From a bacterium (GTDB lineage Bacteria; Patescibacteriota; Patescibacteriia; Patescibacteriales; Patescibacteriaceae): a stretch of 9,963 nucleotides of DNA. Below are positions 4,161-9,963 of this stretch, piece after piece (the stretch's first letter is position 1; each line of letters begins with the position of its first letter). Location of the stretch: positions 1-9,963 of the forward strand of contig JAKAFD010000026.1 of the NCBI GenBank assembly GCA_021818075.1, in the 5' to 3' direction. A program made the translations under genes and the position numbers. Under the pieces are notes generated by a model. That model saw only the letters and a program-made list of their open reading frames with translations. It ran no database searches and had not been told where the DNA came from.

Positions 4161-6152
4161 TTAGACTCTAATGACGACTGGTAATACCATTGGCCTTCTC
4201 TTGGTTTGCTGGAAGAGGAATTGGCCGATGTCGTTGCGGACTTTATTTTTAATGTAATCATCATCCGCGCCGCCGGCATTGGGCCGGTTTTTGACAATGC
4301 TTTTTATTTTTTCTCTAGTCTTTTGGATTAGGTCGCGATTTTCTTTCATATAAACAAAGCCGCGGGAAATAATGTCGGGCGAGCCGATTAAATCGCCGGT
4401 TTTGGAATCAATGGTGGAAATAATGACAATCATACCGTCCTCGGCCATGGCTTTGCGGTCGCGCAATACGATGTCAGAAACATCGCCGACGCCAAGGCCG
4501 TCCACCATCACATAGTCGGTGTTGACTTTTTCCTTGGTCGTCCGGCCGCCACGAGCGTCAAATTCAGCCACTTGACCGTTATCTAAGATAAAGACGCGCT
4601 CACTAGGGAAGCCCCTGTCTACGGCCAGTTTTTTGGCTTCGTGGAGCATATAGTGATAGGCATAGACCGGAATAAAATAATCCGGACGGATTTGCCCCAA
4701 TATGTAAGCGATATCCTGGCGGTTGGCGTGGCCGGAAACATGGATATCCATAATTTCGCCGTGCACCACATTATCGCACTGGCGGTAGAGTTTGTCTTTG
4801 AGGGTTTGGATACTGCGTTCGTTGCCCGGAATAACCGAGGAGGAAAAGATGACCGTGTCGTGCTTGTTAATTTTAATCTGGCGGTGGTCGCCGTTTAAGA
4901 TGCGCGACAGCGAGGCCTTGTCTTCGCCTTGGGCTCCCGTCGCCAGAATAACGATTTTATTTTCCGGCAAGTCGTGCATGGCTTCGGCTTTAATTAGCGT
5001 GCCTTTGGCCGCTTTGATATAGCCGAGCTTCTGGGCGATTTCAATATTGGTTTTCATGCTGTAGCCGTCTAAGACCACCTTCTTGCCTAATTTTTCGGCC
5101 ATAGCAATGACCCAGCCGACTCTTTCAATCTGCGAGGCAAAGGTGCCGATAACCACCTTGCCTTTGGCGTTGGTAATTAAAGATTGTAAATTGTGCTGCA
5201 TGACTTGCGTGGAGGCGCTGGGGCGCACATCAGTCGCGCCCAAACTTTCCAGCATCAAGACCGTCGGCCGTTTTAACTTGGCCAAGTGGGAAAAATCCAG
5301 CTGGGGCCGGCCCTGGTCGTTTTTTTCCAGAGTCCAGTCGCCGGGATGGATAATAGTGGCGGCGGGCGTTTCCAAAATAATGCCGACCGCGTCCATAATG
5401 GAGTGCTCCACCTGAAATAATTTCAAACGAAAGGCGCCGAAGCTGAAAGTTTCCTGTAAGTTGTTGATTTGAATGGTGGACAGCATTTTTACCGTGCCTT
5501 TTTTATAATCTTCCTGGCGGTGTTTTAACATCGCCAAAGTCAGGGGACGGGCTACCACTGGCGGATAACCGAGTTTTTCCAAAAGGAAGGGCGCGGCGCC
5601 GATATGGTCTAAGTGGCCATGCGACAAAATGACCGCGCGGATATTTTTTTCTTTGCCCTTGAGGTAGCTGATGTTGGGAATAATAAAATCAATACCCGGC
5701 ATGTCTTCTTCCGGAAACTGCAGGCCCATGTCTAAGAGGACGATGTCGTTGCCGTATTCAAACACGGTCATATTGCGGCCGACTTCTTCCATACCGCCCA
5801 AAGGAATGATGCGCAGTTTGCCGTGCGTGATGGGTGTGGGACCGGTTTTTTTAGTTGGTCTAGTTGGCGCTGACCGGAAAACCATCGGCTGATTAGCCGG
5901 CTTAGGTCGCTGAAAGCGGCGTTGCGGCGCACGCGAGGCTTGCGGTTTAGTTGGCGTGATAAGGCCGGGCGCGTTTAACCAGGAGGTATCCAAAGGGTCC
6001 TCCAGTTTGACTGCTGGTTTAGCGGTTGGCCGCGGCGTTGGCCGTGGCCAGTGTTTGCGTTGCGGACGGTAAGCGCCGGACGACTGTTTGTGCGGTTCGG
6101 CTGGACCGGCGGCGGCCGTTGTCCGTTGCCGGCCATGATACTTAGTAATCAT
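4161..6152 (-). CDS. rnj: Ribonuclease J with basic N-terminal extension
   Basis: RNase J is a metallo-beta-lactamase/beta-CASP nuclease that cuts RNA internally and degrades it 5' to 3', acting in mRNA decay and rRNA maturation. The 663-residue product carries HGHLDH (178-183), H250 in VEHSI and D272 in HPGDW as metal-binding motifs, FASQIERV (338-345) and ATGAQGE (404-410) of the beta-CASP part, SSSVIPGNE, and HVSGHA (471-476). Where many family members have PVHGE, this one reads PVYAY (495-499), so the usual metal-ligand histidine is tyrosine. The C-terminal domain (about 545-663) is typical. Residues 1-110 are an extra Pro/Arg/Lys-rich, probably disordered tail, making it longer than the usual length of about 555. 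Start ATG 6152 has no Shine-Dalgarno sequence but the frame is open and no better start is near. A structured leader precedes it. Confidence 0.95.
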   Translation of the reverse strand: MITKYHGRQRTTAAAGPAEPHKQSSGAYRPQRKHWPRPTPRPTAKPAVKLEDPLDTSWLNAPGLITPTKPQASRAPQRRFQRPKPANQPMVFRSAPTRPTKKTGPTPITHGKLRIIPLGGMEEVGRNMTVFEYGNDIVLLDMGLQFPEEDMPGIDFIIPNISYLKGKEKNIRAVILSHGHLDHIGAAPFLLEKLGYPPVVARPLTLAMLKHRQEDYKKGTVKMLSTIQINNLQETFSFGAFRLKLFQVEHSIMDAVGIILETPAATIIHPGDWTLEKNDQGRPQLDFSHLAKLKRPTVLMLESLGATDVRPSASTQVMQHNLQSLITNAKGKVVIGTFASQIERVGWVIAMAEKLGKKVVLDGYSMKTNIEIAQKLGYIKAAKGTLIKAEAMHDLPENKIVILATGAQGEDKASLSRILNGDHRQIKINKHDTVIFSSSVIPGNERSIQTLKDKLYRQCDNVVHGEIMDIHVSGHANRQDIAYILGQIRPDYFIPVYAYHYMLHEAKKLAVDRGFPSERVFILDNGQVAEFDARGGRTTKEKVNTDYVMVDGLGVGDVSDIVLRDRKAMAEDGMIVIISTIDSKTGDLIGSPDIISRGFVYMKENRDLIQKTREKIKSIVKNRPNAGGADDDYIKNKVRNDIGQFLFQQTKRRPMVLPVVIRV

Positions 6153-6186
6153 AAATGAGTTGAAAGCGATTGCGTGTGAGCAATCG

Positions 6187-6231
6187 TCCCGGCCAAGTAA
6201 AATTTTCTTGGAAATTTTACGCGAGCCGGGA
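6187..6231 (-). promoter_or_regulatory. Leader hairpin upstream of rnj
   Basis: TCCCGGC (6187-6193) pairs with GCCGGGA (6225-6231), and inside it GTAAAATTT (6197-6205) pairs with AAATTTTAC (6212-6220). A small internal loop separates the two stems, and the apical loop is six bases. On the rnj strand it lies 35 bases before the start codon with no T run, so it reads as a leader structure, not a terminator. Confidence 0.55.
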
Positions 6232-6236
6232 TCTTG

Positions 6237-6250
6237 TTGTTTTAAAACAA
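6237..6250. promoter_or_regulatory. Perfect palindrome upstream of rnj
   Basis: TTGTTTTAAAACAA is a perfect 14-base palindrome lying directly before the rnj leader hairpin. It could be an operator or simply part of the leader fold. No cognate regulator is evident. Confidence 0.3.
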
Positions 6251-6262
6251 GTCTTTGTAAAT

Positions 6263-6290
6263 TATTTAATTAAGAGTAATTCAAATTCAA
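6263..6290 (-). promoter_or_regulatory. Weak candidate promoter for rnj
   Basis: On the - strand TTGAAT (6290-6285) is followed after 16 bases by TAAATA (6268-6263). Both hexamers are imperfect and the DNA is AT-rich. Initiation here would give a leader of about 100 bases containing the hairpin at 6187-6231. Read-through from the tRNA is the alternative. Confidence 0.25.
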
Positions 6291-6305
6291 TTAAAAATTG
6301 AATTT
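6283..6305 (-). repeat. AT-rich hairpin between the tRNA block and rnj
   Basis: AAATTCAATT (6283-6292) and AATTGAATTT (6296-6305) are exact inverted repeats with a 3-base loop. On the - strand it closes the tRNA-derived block. It lacks a clear T tract, so termination is doubtful. Confidence 0.4.
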
Positions 6306-6309
6306 ATCT

Positions 6310-6456
6310 TGTGCCCAAGGGGAGACTTGGTCACAACTCTTGCTCGCTTCCGCTCGCAAGGTCGCGACCCCACCTCGCGGTTTGCCGCGCCGTAATTGCG
6401 CGTCAAACATCGCTCCGGTTTTCAAGTCTCCCCCGCAGGCCAAGCAGTTGGCCTGC
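6310..6456. repeat. tRNA-Leu 3'-end duplication with fold-back and hairpins
   Basis: Positions 6310-6329 repeat the 3' part of the neighbouring tRNA-Leu gene (6478-6497): 19 of 20 bases agree in TGTGCCCAAGGGGAGA(C/T)TTG. The same GGGGAGACTTG (6319-6329) occurs inverted as CAAGTCTCCCC at 6423-6433, a perfect 11-bp stem around 93 bases. Inside or beside it are CTTGC/GCAAG (6339-6360), GGTCGCGACC (6360-6369), GCGG/CCGC (6377-6388) and GCAGGCCAA/TTGGCCTGC (6435-6456). It could be a decayed second tRNA, a small palindromic element using the tRNA end as its target, or a structured RNA made from the - strand. I see no gene in it: the one open frame across it also runs through the tRNA. Confidence 0.55.
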
Positions 6457-6479
6457 TCTTGATTAATTAGTGTGTTGTG

Positions 6480-6563
6480 TGCCCAAGGGGAGATTTGAAC
6501 TCCCATGGCCTTGCGGCCACAGCGCCCTGAACGCTGCGTGTATACCAATTTCACCACTTGGGC
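6480..6563 (-). tRNA. tRNA-Leu(CAG)
   Basis: The - strand folds into a complete class II tRNA of 84 bases. Acceptor arms are GCCCAAG and CTTGGGC with discriminator A. The D arm is closed by GTG/CAC and contains TTGGTA. The anticodon stem CAGCG/CGCTG holds the loop TTCAGGG, giving anticodon CAG, which reads CUG. The long variable arm is GGCC-GCAA-GGCC, and the T arm is GGGAG-TTCAAAT-CTCCC. The long variable arm and A discriminator fit leucine. No CCA follows, so the tail must be added by the CCA-adding enzyme. It starts 35 bases after the solute-binding protein gene on the same strand and may share its transcript. Confidence 0.96.
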
Positions 6564-6566
6564 AAA

Positions 6567-6600
6567 TAAGCTCAGAGCTTAAAGCTAAAAGCTTTTAGCT
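6567..6600. repeat. Two AGCT-centred palindromes between gene 6599-8395 and the tRNA
   Basis: AGCTAAAAGCTTTTAGCT (6583-6600) is a perfect 18-base palindrome that overlaps the stop codon of the upstream gene. TAAGCTCAGAGCTTA (6567-6581) is a second one with a single central base. On the - strand they would form two small hairpins right before the tRNA 5' end, fitting termination, 3' protection or a processing signal. Confidence 0.45.
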
Positions 6601-8395
6601 AAAATTTTAGGCGTTTCTTCTCTTTTAAGTGCCAATTCAGCACATCATTAAACCGGTCTTCCGGCGCGGTTACGGCTTGTAAAGAGAAGCCTTTGATTTT
6701 TTTATTTTGCAAATAAAGATAGGGCTGGCTAAACAGCCAAATCGCCGGCTGATCGGCGGTGACTTGAGCCTCAAACTGCTGATAGAGCGCTTGCCGTTTG
6801 CCGGCATCCAATTCGCCGCGAGCGCTAGACAGTAATTTATCCACCGCCGCATTTTTGTAGCCGGATAAATTAAAACCGTTGGCGCCGGCCTGCGAAGAAT
6901 GCCAGACCGGATAAGGATCAGGGTCGTGGCCCACCGCCACATTGTACAGCAAGATGGAGTAGGCGCGCGCTTTAATCACGCTGGCAGTTAAATCTTTTTT
7001 GTTAATAATTTCCAGTTCAACTTTAATGCCCAGCGCTTCCCATTGTTTTTTAATCGCCTCAGCTATAGCCATTAGCTCTTCCGTGTCTGGCAGAGTAATG
7101 GTTAGAGCTAAAGTCTGGTTATTTTTTTTCAACCAGCTTTTGCCCTCGGCGTCGGCCTCGCCTTTATTCCACCCCAACTCGGCCAATAGTTTCAGGGCCT
7201 CGCCGGTATTGTAAGCCGCGGCTTTGGCTTGAGGCGCGTAAACCGGATTTTGCGGTAGAATCGGGCCGTTGATAAGCTGCGGACCGTTGCCGTAAACTTC
7301 TTGTTTAATTTTTTCCCGGTCGGTGGCCAGAGCCAGCGCTTGGCGGAATTTTAATTTACTTAAACGGTCATCTTCCTGATTAAGATTAAAAAACAAAGCG
7401 GTATATTCCGGCATTTGCAGCTCATGAAAATTAAAAGAGTTAGCGGCGGTAATGGCTTTCTTTTCCGTCCAGGCCAAATAGTTTAAGCCGTCCAGTTTGC
7501 CGTTATTTAAAGCGGCAATGGCTTCATTTTGGTCCGGAAAGAAACGGCAGGTAATTTTATCCAGGTGCGGCCGGCCGCGATAATAATCGTCGTTGGCGAT
7601 TAAAGCGTAAGTTTTAACATTGCCGTTTTTATCTTGCATTAACGACTGGAATTTGTACGGCCCAGAACCAATGGGTTTTAGATTTAATTCAGCTAAGGGC
7701 CAGGCAAAGGGCGACACGTCCTGCCACAAGCTGCGGGGCATAATGCCGAAAGTTAAGAGCTCGGGAAAGGGGGCGTATGGTTGCTGCAAGGTAAAGCGAA
7801 CAGTGTAGTTATCAACTTTTTCTATATCCACGCCGCCGAAATTAAGCCGCAGAGGCGAACGAAATTGCGGGTCCTGCAGAGTATTGAAGGTAAAAACCAC
7901 ATCGTCGGCGGTCAGTTTTTCACCGTTATGCCAGCGGGCATCATCAGTTAGTTTAATGGTGTAAGTTTTGCCGTCCGGGCTGATGTCCAGGTTTTGGACC
8001 AGATCATTAAGCAGATTGCCGTTTGAGTCGCGGGTATAAAGCGAGGAGTAAACCAACTTGCTAATGGCGGCGTCAACGCTGTTGATGGGCGCGTGCAGCG
8101 GATTGATGTATTGCGGTTCGCCCACCATGCCTTCAACATATTCGCCGCCGTCGTCAGCCACAGTTTGTAAATTGGCGTTGTAAAAACTAGACCATAAATA
8201 GCCTAAGCCGATTAAGAGCAGCAGCCCGCAAGCCGCCAGGATAATTTTTTCCCGGCCGGACAAAAACTTTCTGATGTATTTGATTTGTTTGAGGCCGGGC
8301 AGACGATTTTTGGACAAAGCTTTGACCAGCTCTTGGTCCAAACTATTTTGCTGATAACCGTTGGCTGCCGGCTTACGAAAGAAATTTTTAAGCAC
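6599..8395 (-). CDS. Membrane-anchored peptide-type solute-binding protein (family 5)
   Basis: This is an SBP_bac_5 (DppA/OppA-like) protein, normally the extracellular receptor delivering peptides or similar solutes to an ABC importer. Of 598 residues, 1-50 form a basic, presumably cytoplasmic tail, 51-69 a single membrane helix, and the rest the outside domain. Family features are EPQYINPL (93-100), LVYSSLYTRD, ISPDGKTYTIKLTDDARWHNGEKLTADDVVFTF, IGSGPYKF, the RQALALATDREKI segment and the C-terminal half with VGHDPDPYPVWHSS. The LAAC near residue 56 is not a lipobox because the hydrophobic run follows the cysteine. Start is GTG 8395, five bases after the rny stop and without a clear Shine-Dalgarno sequence, implying translational coupling. 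The next in-frame methionine (residue 90) would delete the membrane anchor. No permease or ATPase gene is in view, so substrate and partners are unknown. Confidence 0.9.
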   Translation of the reverse strand: MLKNFFRKPAANGYQQNSLDQELVKALSKNRLPGLKQIKYIRKFLSGREKIILAACGLLLLIGLGYLWSSFYNANLQTVADDGGEYVEGMVGEPQYINPLHAPINSVDAAISKLVYSSLYTRDSNGNLLNDLVQNLDISPDGKTYTIKLTDDARWHNGEKLTADDVVFTFNTLQDPQFRSPLRLNFGGVDIEKVDNYTVRFTLQQPYAPFPELLTFGIMPRSLWQDVSPFAWPLAELNLKPIGSGPYKFQSLMQDKNGNVKTYALIANDDYYRGRPHLDKITCRFFPDQNEAIAALNNGKLDGLNYLAWTEKKAITAANSFNFHELQMPEYTALFFNLNQEDDRLSKLKFRQALALATDREKIKQEVYGNGPQLINGPILPQNPVYAPQAKAAAYNTGEALKLLAELGWNKGEADAEGKSWLKKNNQTLALTITLPDTEELMAIAEAIKKQWEALGIKVELEIINKKDLTASVIKARAYSILLYNVAVGHDPDPYPVWHSSQAGANGFNLSGYKNAAVDKLLSSARGELDAGKRQALYQQFEAQVTADQPAIWLFSQPYLYLQNKKIKGFSLQAVTAPEDRFNDVLNWHLKEKKRLKF

Positions 8396-8400
8396 AAAGT

Positions 8401-9915
8401 TTATCGGGCGTATTCAATCACCCTAGTTTCCCGCAGTAAGTTAATTTTAATTTCCCCGGGATATTTTAGTTCTTCTTCAATTTTTTTAGCGATTTGTTTG
8501 GCTGTTTCATAGGCTTCCAGATCGCTGACCTTATCCGAGTCAACAAACACTCTGACTTCGCGGCCGGCCTGAATGGCATAGGCCTTATTGACGCCGGCAA
8601 AGGACTCGGTAATTTTTTCCAGTTCCTGCAGTCTTTGGATATAATTTTCCAAACTGTCTTTGCGGGCGCCGGGACGAGCCGAAGAAATGGCGTCGGCGGT
8701 TTTAACGATGGCCGTGGTGATTAAGAGCGGGCTGTCTTCATGATGTTTTTCAATGGCATCAATAATTTCCGGCTGTAAATTGAATTTGCGGCCGATTTGT
8801 CCGCCGATTTCCGGATGGCTGCCCTTAACTTCGTGGTCCACCGCTTTGCCGATGTCGTGCAGCAAGCCGGCTTTTTTAGCCAGACTGGCGTCAGCGCCCA
8901 ATTCTTCAGCCAGGAGCCCCGATAGGTGGGCCACTTCCACGCTGTGTTTTAAGGCGTTCTGGCCGTAGCTGGTGCGGTATTTCATGCGGCCGATAATTTG
9001 TACCAGCTTGGAATCAAAGCCGGTGATGCCCAATTCATATAAAGCCTCTTCGCCGGTTTTTTTAATATCCAGCGCTAAATCTTTTTTGGCCTGTTCTACC
9101 GCTGCTTCAATCTTGGTCGGATGAATGCGTCCGTCTTTAATTAAATGTTCCAAAGCGCGCTTGGCAATATGACGGCGAATGCCGGAGAAACCGGAAATAG
9201 TGATAACGTTAGGAATGTCGTCCACAATAATTTCTACGCCGGTCAGCTGTTCAATGGCTTTGATGTTGCGGCCCTCGCGGCCGATAATCCGGCCTTTCAT
9301 TTCGTCGTTGGGCAAATCCACCACCGTGGTAGTCATTTCCGTGGTAAAGCCGGAAGCCAGGCGCTGCATGGCCGCGGCCATCATTTCTCTGGTTTTTTCT
9401 TCCAGCACATCTTCGCTTTCTCGGTGCAATTTATTAATACGCGAACTTAAGGACTCTTCATTGTCCCTTTCCAGATTTCTAAACAAAACTTCGCGCGCCT
9501 CGTCCTTGGTCATGGCGGCGATGGTTTCCAGCTTGGTCACTTGTTCTTCCTTGATTTGCTTGATTTTCTCTTTGGCTTCCTCGATTTTGTTCAACTTGTC
9601 ATAGAGGTCCTGTTGCTTATCTTGCAAATCCAGCAGTTTTTGGGAAAACAGATTTTCCCGCTGTTCCAATTTGTCTTTAGTTTTGTTCAGTTCGCGGCGA
9701 TCAACCTCTGTCTGTCGTTTGGTTTCCTCAATAATTTTCAGGGATTTTTCTTGGGCTTCCAGCACCAACTGCTTTTCTTTGGTTTTGGCTTCGGTCAGAA
9801 TTTTTTCCGCCCGCGCTTCGGCGCTGTTGATTTCCGACAAAGCCTTCTGCTTTCTAAGCCAATAGCCGATAAACAGGCCTAAAGCCAGACCGACTATGGA
9901 TAATAAATATGCCAT
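8401..9915 (-). CDS. rny: Ribonuclease Y
   Basis: RNase Y is a membrane-bound endoribonuclease that starts mRNA decay. The 504-residue product has the standard architecture: an N-terminal membrane helix (about 2-20), a long coiled coil rich in Lys, Glu and Gln (about 25-180), a KH RNA-binding domain with GRIIGREGRNI (208-218), an HD domain with the catalytic pair H353-D354 in LLHDIGKAVDHE, and the conserved C-terminus (PGEIKINLLRETRVIEYAR). Length is normal. I chose ATG 9915. The in-frame TTG at 9924 adds MNS and is an alternative, because AGGCGG lies eight bases before it and 17 before the ATG. The solute-binding protein gene begins five bases downstream, so the two form an operon. The promoter is beyond the window edge; 9916-9963 shows nothing else. 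Confidence 0.97.
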   Translation of the reverse strand: MAYLLSIVGLALGLFIGYWLRKQKALSEINSAEARAEKILTEAKTKEKQLVLEAQEKSLKIIEETKRQTEVDRRELNKTKDKLEQRENLFSQKLLDLQDKQQDLYDKLNKIEEAKEKIKQIKEEQVTKLETIAAMTKDEAREVLFRNLERDNEESLSSRINKLHRESEDVLEEKTREMMAAAMQRLASGFTTEMTTTVVDLPNDEMKGRIIGREGRNIKAIEQLTGVEIIVDDIPNVITISGFSGIRRHIAKRALEHLIKDGRIHPTKIEAAVEQAKKDLALDIKKTGEEALYELGITGFDSKLVQIIGRMKYRTSYGQNALKHSVEVAHLSGLLAEELGADASLAKKAGLLHDIGKAVDHEVKGSHPEIGGQIGRKFNLQPEIIDAIEKHHEDSPLLITTAIVKTADAISSARPGARKDSLENYIQRLQELEKITESFAGVNKAYAIQAGREVRVFVDSDKVSDLEAYETAKQIAKKIEEELKYPGEIKINLLRETRVIEYAR

Positions 9916-9963
9916 ACTATTCAAACCGCATTCCGCCTGGCATCAATAAAAATCCGGCCCGTT

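Noticed and set aside
6310..6335. A second intact tRNA gene downstream of tRNA-Leu
   Set aside because: Only the acceptor and T-arm 3' side is recognisable; no D arm or anticodon arm can be folded.
6291..6557. Open frame of 88 residues on the - strand
   Set aside because: It runs through the entire anticodon side of tRNA-Leu and the hairpin-rich repeat block; the translation looks like read-through of structured RNA, not a protein.
8228..8239. LAAC in the solute-binding protein as a lipobox
   Set aside because: Only a few hydrophobic residues precede the cysteine after a charged SGREK, and the hydrophobic run lies after it, so it fits a transmembrane helix better than a lipoprotein signal.

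Overview
The window looks like a chromosomal replication-origin region from a streamlined bacterium, most probably a member of the Candidate Phyla Radiation (Patescibacteria, Parcubacteria-like). I infer this from the style of the DnaA, RNase J and RNase Y proteins, a tRNA-Leu with no encoded CCA, mostly absent Shine-Dalgarno sequences, and a membrane-anchored family 5 solute-binding protein with no visible permease genes. This placement is from memory of such genomes; no search was run.

Layout. The left part (1-2992, + strand) holds dnaA, a dnaA-dnaN gap that looks like oriC (a long hairpin, DnaA-box-like 9-mers ending in a tandem pair, a TTA-triplet run and an AT-only stretch), and dnaN, which ends in two consecutive hairpin terminators. 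From 3061 to 4160 lies an AT-rich accessory stretch: a near-consensus promoter, a leader that can fold into one long hairpin covering its own ribosome binding site, a 140-residue orphan gene, two terminators, and then a gene-free stretch with three kinds of palindromic repeat, one of which can fold as a four-way cloverleaf.

The right part (4161-9963) lies wholly on the - strand. In order of transcription it holds rny (RNase Y), a solute-binding protein gene starting 5 bases after rny stops, tRNA-Leu(CAG), a hairpin-rich block that repeats the 3' end of that tRNA in direct and inverted orientation, and rnj (RNase J) with a structured leader.

How the genes fit together. DnaA and DnaN start and sustain replication from the adjacent origin. 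RNase Y and RNase J are the two main initiators of mRNA decay in bacteria that lack RNase E, and here they sit in one co-oriented block, transcribed towards the origin and so head-on to the rightward fork. The strongest candidates for something undescribed are the leader RNA at 3179-3282, the tRNA-derived fold-back at 6310-6456, the cloverleaf repeat at 4044-4152, and the substituted metal-ligand position in RNase J.
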